Assembly (NCBI RefSeq): GCF_003576345.1 | Contig: NZ_QWGB01000005.1 | Span: 372,001-436,000 of the forward strand | DNA from: Henriciella barbarensis | GTDB taxonomy: Bacteria; Pseudomonadota; Alphaproteobacteria; Caulobacterales; Hyphomonadaceae | Reading direction: 5' to 3' | Length of the DNA: 64,000 nucleotides | Shown: positions 53,532 through 61,335 of the stretch, in pieces | How the letters are laid out: each line of letters begins with the position of its first letter | How positions within the stretch are numbered: position 1 is the first letter of the stretch | Made by a program: the position numbers and the translations under genes | The notes under the pieces: model-generated | Databases searched by the model: none | Told to the model about the DNA's origin: nothing | The model's input: the letters and a program-made list of their open reading frames with translations, nothing else

Positions 53532-54461
53532 GTGAAACACGCCTCGATCATCGCAGCTATCCTGATAGCTCTATTATTGGCTCCGCTCACCGCACGCGCC
53601 GCCATCAGCGACGACATCCCGTTCGAGATCACCGAGTCCGGTCACATGGTAGTCACCCTGCGTCTTGGCGGGCGTGAAGATGTCAAAGCGATTGTCGATA
53701 CCGGCGCGACCTTCCCGATCATCGACAGCCAGTCTGCGGCATTGATCGGTGTAGCGCCCCCGGCCAGCCCTGCCATGGTCGATATTGTCGGTCTTGGAGA
53801 CGTGCGCACCTTCCCCGTCATTGATGTAGACGACCTGACCGTCGGCCCGGTCCGCTTGGATGCGCCGCGGGCCGCCTATAATGACAAAGTGCGCTTTCCC
53901 TCGACCGGGAACGTCATCCCGGCAAGCAGCTTGCCGCACAGGACACTCGACTTCGATTTTGAGAGGAGCCGCTTGCGGGTTTCTGATCGCCGGCCAGCTC
54001 ACATCAGCCGGTCGATCATGACCCGGCTTGAGATTACGCGCATCGGCGGGCTGCCCTTCGTAGAGGTTAGTGTGAACGGAAAATCCGGCCTGGCCCTCAT
54101 CGATACTGGCGCAAGCATATCGGTAATCAATTCAGCCTTCGCTGAAGGGGCCAGTCGCTCCCGTCATGCAATCCGCGATGTCGAACTGATAGGCGCGACG
54201 GGTAACGTCACTCCGCTGAAAGTGCTGTTCAGTCGTCGCTTTGAGATTGGTGACTTTGAGGTCAACCGCTTCAACGTCATCGTTTCGGACCCTGAGTTCC
54301 TGGAACGCTTTGGGCTGGCCGAGACGCCTGTGATGATCCTTGGCCTCGACGTCCTGAGAGCCTTCCGACTTCAGATCGACCGTGAGGAAGAGCTCGTGCG
54401 CCTTGCTATCCCGGACCGCGGCCGCAGGCCCGGCGCGGGTGTCTCGATGCGGGCGCGATAG
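53532..54461 (+). CDS. Exported tandem retropepsin-like aspartic protease
   Basis: A 309-residue exported protein (signal MKHASIIAAILIALLLAP, cleaved after ARA) with two retropepsin-type lobes. Lobe 1 has VDTGATFPIID (about residues 55-65) and lobe 2 has IDTGASISVINS (about 193-204). In each the hydrophobic-hydrophobic-Gly or equivalent flap follows, for example IPASSL and ILGLDVLRAF. Two D-T-G motifs in one chain mimic a pepsin-like single-chain dimer. A GTG start at 53532 fits the signal peptide and follows GGGAGACATGAG. The nearby ATG is out of frame. Confidence 0.87.
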   Translation: MKHASIIAAILIALLLAPLTARAAISDDIPFEITESGHMVVTLRLGGREDVKAIVDTGATFPIIDSQSAALIGVAPPASPAMVDIVGLGDVRTFPVIDVDDLTVGPVRLDAPRAAYNDKVRFPSTGNVIPASSLPHRTLDFDFERSRLRVSDRRPAHISRSIMTRLEITRIGGLPFVEVSVNGKSGLALIDTGASISVINSAFAEGASRSRHAIRDVELIGATGNVTPLKVLFSRRFEIGDFEVNRFNVIVSDPEFLERFGLAETPVMILGLDVLRAFRLQIDREEELVRLAIPDRGRRPGAGVSMRAR

Positions 54462-54560
54462 CGTGTCGCCTGCCAGACCTGACAACTTTCCCCCTCGTCA
54501 TTATTGCATCCGGCAGGCCCTTGCAGCTTTATGCCGGTCAAACATTCAGGGAGAAAAACG

Positions 54561-55346
54561 ATGGCCTACGCACCTTTTGATCTGACCGGTAAGGTCGCAC
54601 TCGTCACGGGCGGCAATCGCGGTATCGGCTACGGTATGGCAGAGGCGCTGGCCGCCTCTAACGCGCACGTCGCAATCTGGGGCCGCAAGGATGCGGCAAA
54701 CAAGGAAGCGGTCGAGGCCTTGTCAAAACTTGGTGCAGGCGATGTGAAAGCCTGGAGCGTCGACGTCTCGGATGAGACCGCTGTCGTGGATGCAATGAAG
54801 GCGACAATTGACGCGTTTGGCCGCGTCGATACCTGCATTGCAAACGCGGGTGTCGGCTTCGGCGCGTCCAGTTTCGCCGAGATGGATACTGAAACCTGGA
54901 ACAAGAACATGGCCGTCAATCTCGATGGCGCGTTCTGGACCTTGCGCGAAGCGACCAAGCATATCACCGAGCGCGCAAAAGCCGGTGATCCGGGTGGCTC
55001 ACTGGTTGGTGTAGCATCACTTGCGGCCATTGAAGGCGCCGCCCGCAACCAGGCCTATGCGGCCACCAAGGGCGGTCTCATTTCCATGCTGAAAGCGATA
55101 GCTGTCGAAACGGCCCGTTATGGCATTCGCGCCAACGCGATTCTGCCGGGCTGGATTGCAACTGACATGACAGAAAGCGCGCAAAACACCGAAGCTTTCC
55201 AGACCAAGGTGATCTCACGCGTTCCGGCCCGCCGCTGGGGCGAGCCGAAGGATTTTGGCGGTGTTGCTGTGTATCTGGCCTCGGATGCATCGACCTACCA
55301 TTCAGGCGATACATTCCTGATCGATGGTGGTTACGCGATCTTCTAG
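54561..55346 (+). CDS. SDR-family oxidoreductase
   Basis: A 261-residue classical short-chain dehydrogenase. It has the cofactor loop VTGGNRGIGYGM, NAGVGF (NNAG equivalent), the catalytic Ser in GVASLAA, the YAATKGG Tyr-Lys pair, and PGWIATDMTES. The N-terminal FDLTGKVALVTGG and C-terminal YHSGDTFLIDGGYAI are complete. FabG-like or glucose-dehydrogenase-like use is possible; substrate unknown. AGGGAGAA precedes the ATG at 54561. Confidence 0.93.
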   Translation: MAYAPFDLTGKVALVTGGNRGIGYGMAEALAASNAHVAIWGRKDAANKEAVEALSKLGAGDVKAWSVDVSDETAVVDAMKATIDAFGRVDTCIANAGVGFGASSFAEMDTETWNKNMAVNLDGAFWTLREATKHITERAKAGDPGGSLVGVASLAAIEGAARNQAYAATKGGLISMLKAIAVETARYGIRANAILPGWIATDMTESAQNTEAFQTKVISRVPARRWGEPKDFGGVAVYLASDASTYHSGDTFLIDGGYAIF

Positions 55347-55349
55347 GTC

Positions 55350-55685
55350 CTATTGCGGGGTGGTTTCGTCCATCGTTTCGGGCGAACCATCCTGCTCTCG
55401 TACCATCTCACCAGTTTCGATATCGTCTTCTGACATCATTCCGCCCTCGACTTCCATATTGGCGGGGCCGGTATCAACGCGGGTGCCGACGACGGTATTA
55501 TCATTGGCGACTTCCGAGCCGTCGCCTTCTATCAGGTCCGGCGTCTCCGTGGTCGCCTCCTCGCCGTAAACATACTCAGGTGAAGAGGCCTGATCGCCAA
55601 CCTGGTCGTTGACGTCTTGCTCAGTATCGCCGCAAGCACCCATGAGGAGCGCGGACGCTGCGAGAATTACGATCTTGAAGTTCAT
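55350..55685 (-). CDS. Acidic lipoprotein, hypothetical
   Basis: A 111-residue lipoprotein with lipobox LLMGACGD (Cys about residue 18) and a highly acidic, Glu/Asp/Thr-rich, probably disordered tail (GEEATTETPDLIEGDGSEVA, then SEDDIETGEMVREQDG). No domain is recognised. It is convergent with the SDR gene, 3 bp apart. Confidence 0.7.
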   Translation of the reverse strand: MNFKIVILAASALLMGACGDTEQDVNDQVGDQASSPEYVYGEEATTETPDLIEGDGSEVANDNTVVGTRVDTGPANMEVEGGMMSEDDIETGEMVREQDGSPETMDETTPQ

Positions 55686-55837
55686 TCTAAACTCCTGTGG
55701 CGGTAGGCCACGGCTGCTCGGGTTAATCTGTGTGAATAATCGGTGAAGCAGCGATTGGTTCCGCCCGCCTGCGTTAACACTCTCGTCCTGCCGTCGCGGG
55801 ACGACTTCACAAATCAGGCTGACGACGCATTGATGTG

Positions 55838-55854
55838 CCCAAAGACACTTTGGG
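55838..55854 (+). promoter_or_regulatory. Leader hairpin adjoining the ribosome site of the next gene
   Basis: Perfect inverted repeat CCCAAAG-ACA-CTTTGGG, whose 3' arm runs into the GGGAGAAAG ribosome-binding sequence of the gene starting at 55865. In mRNA this stem could partly hide the site, giving translational control. This is inference. Confidence 0.4.
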
Positions 55855-55864
55855 AGAAAGCATC

Positions 55865-56854
55865 ATGAGCCTGCATACACCGCTTTGCGATTTTCTGGGC
55901 GTTAAATACCCGATCATGCTCGCTGGCATGGGCGGCGTTTCCTACGCAGAGCTTGCCGCTGCCATGTCGAATGCTGGCGGTTACGGCGTTCTTGGCATGG
56001 CCGGTACCACACCCGACTTCATCGCCGACCAGATGAAAAAGGTCCGCCAGCTCACAGACCAACCCTTCGGCGTCGACCTTCTGGCCGCGTCCCCGGAAAG
56101 CCTCGAGGAATCCGTCGATGTCATCATCAATGGCGGCGCAGACAGCTTCGTTGCCGGTCTGGGCGTGCCGATGCCCATCATGGAAAAGCTGAAGAAGGCA
56201 GGCCTCAAGGTCATGGTCGTCGGGGGCGCCGTGAAGCACGCGATCAAGGCAGAGCAGGCCGGCTGCGATGCCGTCATCCTGCAGGGCGGTGAAGGCGGTG
56301 GCCATACCGGTCTTGTCGGCACCATGCCGCTGGTCGCGCAGGCCGTCGAGGCTGTCGATATTCCCGTCATTGCCGCTGGCGGCATCTATGACGGGCGCGG
56401 CCTTGCTGCCTCTCTCGCACTTGGCGCCGTTGGTGTCTGGATGGGCACCCGCTTCATCGCTTCCGAAGAAGCGCACGCGGCCAACCTCTACAAGCAGACC
56501 GTCGTCGGTGCAGGCGATACCGACACCACCCGCACCCGCTGCTATTCCGGCAAGCCGATGCGGTGCCGGACGAATGAATATATTCAGGATTGGGAAAGCC
56601 GCCCGGAAGACATCCAGCCTTTCCCGCATCAGGCCATTCACTCCAACAAGACGGGCGTCATTGGCGGCATTGGCGGCATCACCGACGAGGCCAAGCTAAA
56701 TGCCGACACGTCCTGCTTCGCCATGGGCCAGTCTGCTGGCGGTGTGAAAGACGTTCTCCCCGTCAAGGACATCGTAGAGCGCATCATCGCCGAAGCTGAC
56801 GCGAGCATCGCAAAGGTCGCTGGCTACCGCGCCTCGCAGAGTGCGGCCGGATAG
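55865..56854 (+). CDS. Nitronate monooxygenase family (NPD/FabK-like) flavoprotein
   Basis: A 329-residue FMN-dependent TIM-barrel protein. It contains KYPIMLAGMGGVSYAELAAAMSNAGGYGVLG, the phosphate-binding QGGEGGGHTG and the IPVIAAGGIYDGRGLAASLALGAVGVWMGTRF region. These fit nitronate monooxygenase/2-nitropropane dioxygenase-like enzymes, also enoyl-ACP reductase FabK. It oxidises nitronates or an unknown CH-acid. The start at 55865 follows GGGAGAAAG. Confidence 0.92.
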   Translation: MSLHTPLCDFLGVKYPIMLAGMGGVSYAELAAAMSNAGGYGVLGMAGTTPDFIADQMKKVRQLTDQPFGVDLLAASPESLEESVDVIINGGADSFVAGLGVPMPIMEKLKKAGLKVMVVGGAVKHAIKAEQAGCDAVILQGGEGGGHTGLVGTMPLVAQAVEAVDIPVIAAGGIYDGRGLAASLALGAVGVWMGTRFIASEEAHAANLYKQTVVGAGDTDTTRTRCYSGKPMRCRTNEYIQDWESRPEDIQPFPHQAIHSNKTGVIGGIGGITDEAKLNADTSCFAMGQSAGGVKDVLPVKDIVERIIAEADASIAKVAGYRASQSAAG

Positions 56855-57003
56855 GCGGGTCTTCAGTAATAATATTGCCGCTGTAGTGTGACCCTTTCTA
56901 CCCACAGCGGCGATAGGTCTCCCTCTATCGACTTGCCAAGTTTTGCCTGAGGGTGTTGGAACGCAACTAACCCTTTTGAACAAAGCGATTGAGGAGGAAA
57001 TTC

Positions 57004-57921
57004 ATGGGCGTACTCGACGGAAAAGTGATCCTGGTCACAGGTGGCGGCAACGGCATCGGCAAGGAATGCGCGCTGCTCGCCGCCAAGGAAGGCGCCAAAG
57101 TCGTCGTCAACGATCTAGGCGGCACGCTGTCTGGCGATGACGCAGGCGATGCGGGCCCGGCAGAAAAAGTGGCTCAGGAAATCCGTGCCGCCGGCGGCGA
57201 AGCTGTCTCGAACTCGGACAGCGTTACCGACTACAAAGCCGTCGAAGGCATGATCGAACAGGCCAAGGATGAGTTTGGCGGCCTGCACGGCATCATGAAC
57301 CCGGCTGGCATTCTGCGTGACGGCATGTTCCACAAGATGTCCGAGGACGACTGGAAGGCCGTCATCGACGTGCACCTCAACGGCTCTTTCAACGTGACCC
57401 GTGCGTCGGTGAACCATTTTCGGGACCAGGAAGACGGTTCATACGTGCTCTTCACGTCGACAACCGGCCTCATCGGCAATATCGGTCAGGCCAACTATGG
57501 CGCCGCCAAGCTTGGTATCGCCAGCCTCTCGCGCATCATCGCCATGGAAGGCGAGCGCAAGAATGTGCGCTCGAACGTCATCGCGCCATTCGCCTGGACG
57601 CGCATGATTGCGTCCATCCCGGTCAAGGATGAGGCCGGCAAGGAACGTGTCGAGCGGATGAAAAACGGCATGCGCGCCGATCAGGTCGCCCAGCTTGCTG
57701 TGGCGCTCTGCGCCGACAAGTCCAAGGACGTTTCTGGCCAGATCTTCTCGGTCCGCGGCAATGAGGTCGTCCTGTTCGACCAGCCTCGTCCGGTCAAATC
57801 TGTCGCCCGCCTCGAAGGCTGGACACCGGAAACCCTGCTCGAACAGGGCCTGCCGAGCATGAAGGGCAGCTTCATGGATATGGGCGCGACCACCTCGGTC
57901 TTCCCATACGAACCAATCTAG
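57004..57921 (+). CDS. SDR-family 3-hydroxyacyl/steroid dehydrogenase (MFE-2-like)
   Basis: A 305-residue short-chain dehydrogenase similar to the dehydrogenase part of peroxisomal multifunctional enzyme 2. The cofactor loop is VTGGGNGIGKECALLAA, with the Asp-containing VVVNDLGG following. The catalytic Ser is in LFTSTTGL and the pair is YGAAKLG. The C-terminal extension after VVLFDQPRPVKS is longer than usual. The substrate is probably an acyl-CoA or steroid. GAGGAGG precedes the ATG. Confidence 0.92.
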   Translation: MGVLDGKVILVTGGGNGIGKECALLAAKEGAKVVVNDLGGTLSGDDAGDAGPAEKVAQEIRAAGGEAVSNSDSVTDYKAVEGMIEQAKDEFGGLHGIMNPAGILRDGMFHKMSEDDWKAVIDVHLNGSFNVTRASVNHFRDQEDGSYVLFTSTTGLIGNIGQANYGAAKLGIASLSRIIAMEGERKNVRSNVIAPFAWTRMIASIPVKDEAGKERVERMKNGMRADQVAQLAVALCADKSKDVSGQIFSVRGNEVVLFDQPRPVKSVARLEGWTPETLLEQGLPSMKGSFMDMGATTSVFPYEPI

Positions 57922-58047
57922 ATTTGGCAGCTTCCCTGTAACGCCCATTCATTCGGGCGCTGCATAAGTCATCTGTTCAACATCCCATTGGCGCGGCAGC
58001 GATGCCGCGCCATTTCTTTTCCGGAAGTAGAAAACCGGAGAAAACCC

Positions 58048-58746
58048 ATGATCGATATCAGACCGTTCAAAGGGCTCGGTACATTCAGGAATGAGTGGCT
58101 CGACGCCCATTATCATTTCTCGTTCTCTCAGTATTACGACCCGTCCCGCATGGGCCACGGCAAGCTCCGCGTCTGGAATGACGACAAGATCCGGCCACAG
58201 ACCGGCTTTCCACCGCATGGGCACCGCGACATGGAAATCATCACCTATGTCCGCTCTGGCGCGATCACGCACCAGGACTCGATGGGCAACAAGGGCCGGA
58301 CCGAAGCAGGCGACGTCCAGGTCATGAGTGCCGGGCGCGGTGTGCAGCATTCTGAATGGAATGCTGAAGACCAGGAAACCACGCTCTTCCAGATCTGGAT
58401 CGAACCAGCTGTTGCAGGCGGCGAACCGGGCTGGGGCGCACAGAAGTTCCCGAAGTCGGACCGTTCAGGCGCCTGGGCGACCCTCGCAAGCGGCGACGAA
58501 GCTGATGAGGCCCTTCCCATCCGCCAGGATGCCAAGGTCCTCGGCGCGACCGTGAAGGCTGGCGAAACGCTGGAATACAGCGTCGGCGCGGACCGTCATG
58601 GCTATCTCGTCCTTGCAGACGGGTCAGTCGACCTGAACGGCAAGGACCGCCTCAACGCACGTGACGGCGTTGCAATCACCGGCCCGGAAAAGATCACTAT
58701 CAATGGTGTGTCTGATGCAGAGATTGTATTCGTCGACACTGTCTGA
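58048..58746 (+). CDS. Pirin-family protein (YhhW-like)
   Basis: A 232-residue double cupin. The N-terminal cupin keeps the metal ligands of GFPPHGHRDMEIITYV (two His, Glu) and RGVQHSEWN (His). The C-terminal cupin is degenerate. E. coli YhhW has quercetinase activity; the physiological role is unknown. CCGGAG precedes the ATG at 58048; the frame upstream is the leader. Confidence 0.93.
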   Translation: MIDIRPFKGLGTFRNEWLDAHYHFSFSQYYDPSRMGHGKLRVWNDDKIRPQTGFPPHGHRDMEIITYVRSGAITHQDSMGNKGRTEAGDVQVMSAGRGVQHSEWNAEDQETTLFQIWIEPAVAGGEPGWGAQKFPKSDRSGAWATLASGDEADEALPIRQDAKVLGATVKAGETLEYSVGADRHGYLVLADGSVDLNGKDRLNARDGVAITGPEKITINGVSDAEIVFVDTV

Positions 58747-58756
58747 AGATCGCCGC

Positions 58757-58790
58757 GAAGCTGCTGCCTGCGAGAACAGGCGGCAGCTTC
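58757..58790 (+). terminator. Hairpin after the pirin gene
   Basis: A 14-bp stem GAAGCTGCTGCCTG / CAGGCGGCAGCTTC with one wobble and a CGAGAA loop, 11 bp after the stop. There is no T-run, so termination would need help. Confidence 0.55.
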
Positions 58791-58864
58791 CACGGCAACC
58801 CCTTCTTCGCCGGGTGCGTTAATCTGCTATAATTCGCGCACACCCCTCAGGAGGAGGTCAGCCC

Positions 58865-59347
58865 ATGAAATCTGCATTTATAGCCCTTTCAGCGATAGCA
58901 CTCGCCCCGCTCGCTTCGGCGACCGACATAGAGATCACCTATTCGCCAGAGTTTCAGGAGAAGCTCGAAGACGATTATGGCATCAAGGAAGGCGACAAGC
59001 TCAGCGAAGACATCCGCAGCGATCTTGAACGCGAATTTGGCAAGGCGAACCTCGACCCGGCCCGCGTCACCGTGACCATCGTCGACGCCAAACCCAACCG
59101 ACCGACGATGGAGCAGATGAGCCGCCGACCCGGCCTCGACATGCTGCGTTCCAAATCGCTCGGCGGCATGGATCTCCATGGCGTGGCCTATGACGCATCC
59201 GGTACACCTGTTGGCCAGATCGAATATGACTGGTTCGAAAACGACATTACCCAGGTGATGGCCGCAGGCGTGTGGAGCGATGCCAAACGCGCGTCCCGCC
59301 GCTTTGCCCGGGAGTTTGCCGAAGAACTCTCCAGCTCGACGGACTAG
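58865..59347 (+). CDS. Exported hypothetical protein, 160 aa
   Basis: Signal peptide MKSAFIALSAIALAPLASA. The mature part contains DIEITYSPEFQEKLEDDYGIKEG, then IRSDLEREFGKANLDPARVTVTIVDAKPN, and ends DWFENDITQVMAAGVWSDAKRASRRFAREF. The WSDAKRASRRFA end is reminiscent of DUF3016-like proteins, but I cannot name it. AGGAGGAGGT precedes the ATG. It ends 4 bp from the convergent queD. Confidence 0.78.
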   Translation: MKSAFIALSAIALAPLASATDIEITYSPEFQEKLEDDYGIKEGDKLSEDIRSDLEREFGKANLDPARVTVTIVDAKPNRPTMEQMSRRPGLDMLRSKSLGGMDLHGVAYDASGTPVGQIEYDWFENDITQVMAAGVWSDAKRASRRFAREFAEELSSSTD

Positions 59348-59350
59348 GCG

Positions 59351-59776
59351 CTACTGTCCAAGGTCCAGCGTGCAGCTTTCGTTCAGGCTTGGCCGCGACA
59401 GCGTGATACGGCTGAGCCTCGGAAGCTCCGACTTTATCTCACGCGCAGCCCACAGGCAGATGCGTTCCAGCGTCGGCACGGACAGGCCATCGATCTCATT
59501 TAGAAGTGAGTGATCGAGCTTCTCGGCAGTCGCCTTGAGAGCTTCGGTCAGCTTGCTGAAATCCTCGACCCATTCCTCGCCCGGCTTGACACGGCCCTTG
59601 ATGGCCGCCTCGAGGCGGAAGGAATGCCCGTGCAGGTTTCTATAGGGATGGCCTTCGGGCTTGCCGCCCATGAAATGCGCAGCCTCGAAGGTTACCGCCT
59701 TCGAGATTTCGAACACTTCGCCTGAAGGGCTCAGGGCAGCCCGATCAGTTTGTGGGTTTGTAAGCTCAGTCGCCAT
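59351..59776 (-). CDS. queD: 6-carboxy-5,6,7,8-tetrahydropterin synthase QueD
   Basis: Converts 7,8-dihydroneopterin triphosphate to carboxytetrahydropterin, first committed step to preQ0. Zinc histidines lie in FEAAHFM and HGHSF, and the catalytic dyad region is NEIDGLSVPTLE. The ATG at 59776 gives 141 residues and overlaps queE by 46 bp. A GTG at 59716 gives 121 residues, matches E. coli length and avoids the overlap, so the start is open. The GHPYRNLHGHSF loop lacks the Cys of some QueD proteins. Confidence 0.9.
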   Translation of the reverse strand: MATELTNPQTDRAALSPSGEVFEISKAVTFEAAHFMGGKPEGHPYRNLHGHSFRLEAAIKGRVKPGEEWVEDFSKLTEALKATAEKLDHSLLNEIDGLSVPTLERICLWAAREIKSELPRLSRITLSRPSLNESCTLDLGQ

Positions 59777-60384
59777 TTCGGATGCTTCATACAGTAATCG
59801 GCCGCAGCCGCGATGTTTTCGGCCTGCCTGTTATCATCTTTGGGCTGCAGGAAGAAGTGTTCGAACTGCAGCGCAGCATAGCGCTCCGGCTGGGCCTCTT
59901 CTTCGCTCTGCGGGTAGACAAGTTTGAGTTCACTGCCCTTGAGCTGAACGATTTCAGAATTTGCCTTGGGTGAGACGCAGACCCAGTCGAGACTCGATGG
60001 TGCAGGCAACGTCCCGTTCGTTTCGACACCCACCTCAAACCCGCGGTTATGCAGCGCATCGATCGCTGCCTCATCTAGCTGCAGCAGGGGCTCCCCACCC
60101 GTACAGACGACATAGCCTTTCGCGCCGGTTTCGCCGGTTTTCTCGCGCCAGACGGAAACGACATGGTCAGCTAGTGCTTCAGCGCCTTTGAATTTGCCGC
60201 CATTCTCGCCGTCCGTGCCGACGAAGTCCGTATCGCAGAACTTGCAGACAGCGCTGTCGCGGTCGCGTTCCAGCCCACTCCACAGATTGCAGCCTGCAAA
60301 ACGCAGAAACACAGCCGTACGCCCGGTCTGTGCGCCCTCGCCCTGCAAGGTCACATAGGCTTCCTTCACCGAATAGGTTTTCAC
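59731..60384 (-). CDS. queE: 7-carboxy-7-deazaguanine synthase QueE
   Basis: Radical-SAM enzyme making the 7-deazapurine ring, 217 residues. The cluster motif is C-x14-C-x2-C ([14 protein letters not shown]...CKFC) as in the Burkholderia-type QueE, instead of CxxxCxx[21 protein letters not shown] and [12 protein letters not shown] are present. I use the GTG at 60384, which overlaps the queC stop by 4 bp and has GGGAG eight bases upstream; a GTG at 60402 is less likely. Confidence 0.95.
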   Translation of the reverse strand: MKTYSVKEAYVTLQGEGAQTGRTAVFLRFAGCNLWSGLERDRDSAVCKFCDTDFVGTDGENGGKFKGAEALADHVVSVWREKTGETGAKGYVVCTGGEPLLQLDEAAIDALHNRGFEVGVETNGTLPAPSSLDWVCVSPKANSEIVQLKGSELKLVYPQSEEEAQPERYAALQFEHFFLQPKDDNRQAENIAAAADYCMKHPKWRLSLQTHKLIGLP

Positions 60385-61088
60385 TTCTGGCGCTCCCGCC
60401 ACTGGCGATAGCCCTTTGCGCGCAGGTGGCAGGCCGGGCAGTTACCGCAGCCATAGCCCCAGTCATGACGCGTGCGATGGTCACCCATATAACAGCTATG
60501 GGTCTTTTCGACGATGAGATCGACGAGCGCCTGTCCACCAATATCGAAAGCGAGCTGCCAGGTTTCTGACTTGTCGAGCCACATCAGCGGCGTCTTCAGC
60601 GTGAACTGCCGGTCCATACCCAGTGAGAGCGCCTTCTGCTGGGCGTCGATCGTGTCGCGGCGGCAGTCGGGATAGCCGGAATAGTCTGTCTCACACATTC
60701 CGCCAATGATCACATCAATGCCCCGGCGCCATGCCAGCGCGGCGGATAGGGTCAGGAAGATGAGATTGCGTCCCGGCACGAAGGTCGACGGCAGGCCGTC
60801 CTCATTCTCGGTGATTTCGGTCTCACGGGTCAGAGAGGTTTCGCTGATCTGGCCGAGGACGCCAAGATCGATCAGATGGTCCTCGCCCAGGCGATCCGCC
60901 CATTGCGGGAAGTCCTGGCGAATCGCAGTCAGCACGTGCTCGCGGGCATCCAGCTCCACCCTGTGGCGCTGGCCATAATCGAATCCCACAGTTTCTACGT
61001 GGCGATAGCGCTTTAGCGCCGACGCGAGGCACGTCGTGGAATCCTGGCCACCGGAAAACAGGACAAGTGCTGATGATGACTGGCTCAT
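60381..61088 (-). CDS. queC: 7-cyano-7-deazaguanine synthase QueC
   Basis: ATP-dependent amidation and dehydration giving preQ0, 235 residues. The PP-loop is [14 protein letters not shown]. The zinc-binding cysteines are in SCYMGD, then [16 protein letters not shown] at the C terminus. The [15 protein letters not shown] and [10 protein letters not shown] segments are typical. The ATG at 61088 starts the operon queC-queE-queD; an upstream in-frame start at 61115 lacks conservation. Confidence 0.96.
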   Translation of the reverse strand: MSQSSSALVLFSGGQDSTTCLASALKRYRHVETVGFDYGQRHRVELDAREHVLTAIRQDFPQWADRLGEDHLIDLGVLGQISETSLTRETEITENEDGLPSTFVPGRNLIFLTLSAALAWRRGIDVIIGGMCETDYSGYPDCRRDTIDAQQKALSLGMDRQFTLKTPLMWLDKSETWQLAFDIGGQALVDLIVEKTHSCYMGDHRTRHDWGYGCGNCPACHLRAKGYRQWRERQK

Positions 61089-61205
61089 AGTCCGGGCAGA
61101 TAGCAGAGCCACCATGCTGGTCCAAGCTAAACCTTCCTTAACGTCAGCTGCCAGTTACCTAAAAAACACGGCAAATATTGAAGTTCCCGTACGTCGAGTA
61201 AGTTG

Positions 61206-61219
61206 TTGACAAATTGTCA
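61206..61219. promoter_or_regulatory. Palindromic -35-like element upstream of the TonB receptor
   Basis: TTGACA at 61206-61211 overlaps the perfect inverted repeat TGACAA-A-TTGTCA (61207-61219). No good -10 follows at 17 bp. It may be a promoter with an operator for the receptor gene 116 bp downstream, or for the divergent queC. Confidence 0.4.
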
Positions 61220-61335
61220 CATCTCCCGATGAACTAGCCAGTGGGGCACGGCCAAATACAGAAAAGTCGGCCCATGAGGAAACGCAATTGATGAGACGGT
61301 CAGCCAGGATGGCCGCCCGTCTGGGAGGAGTTGAG

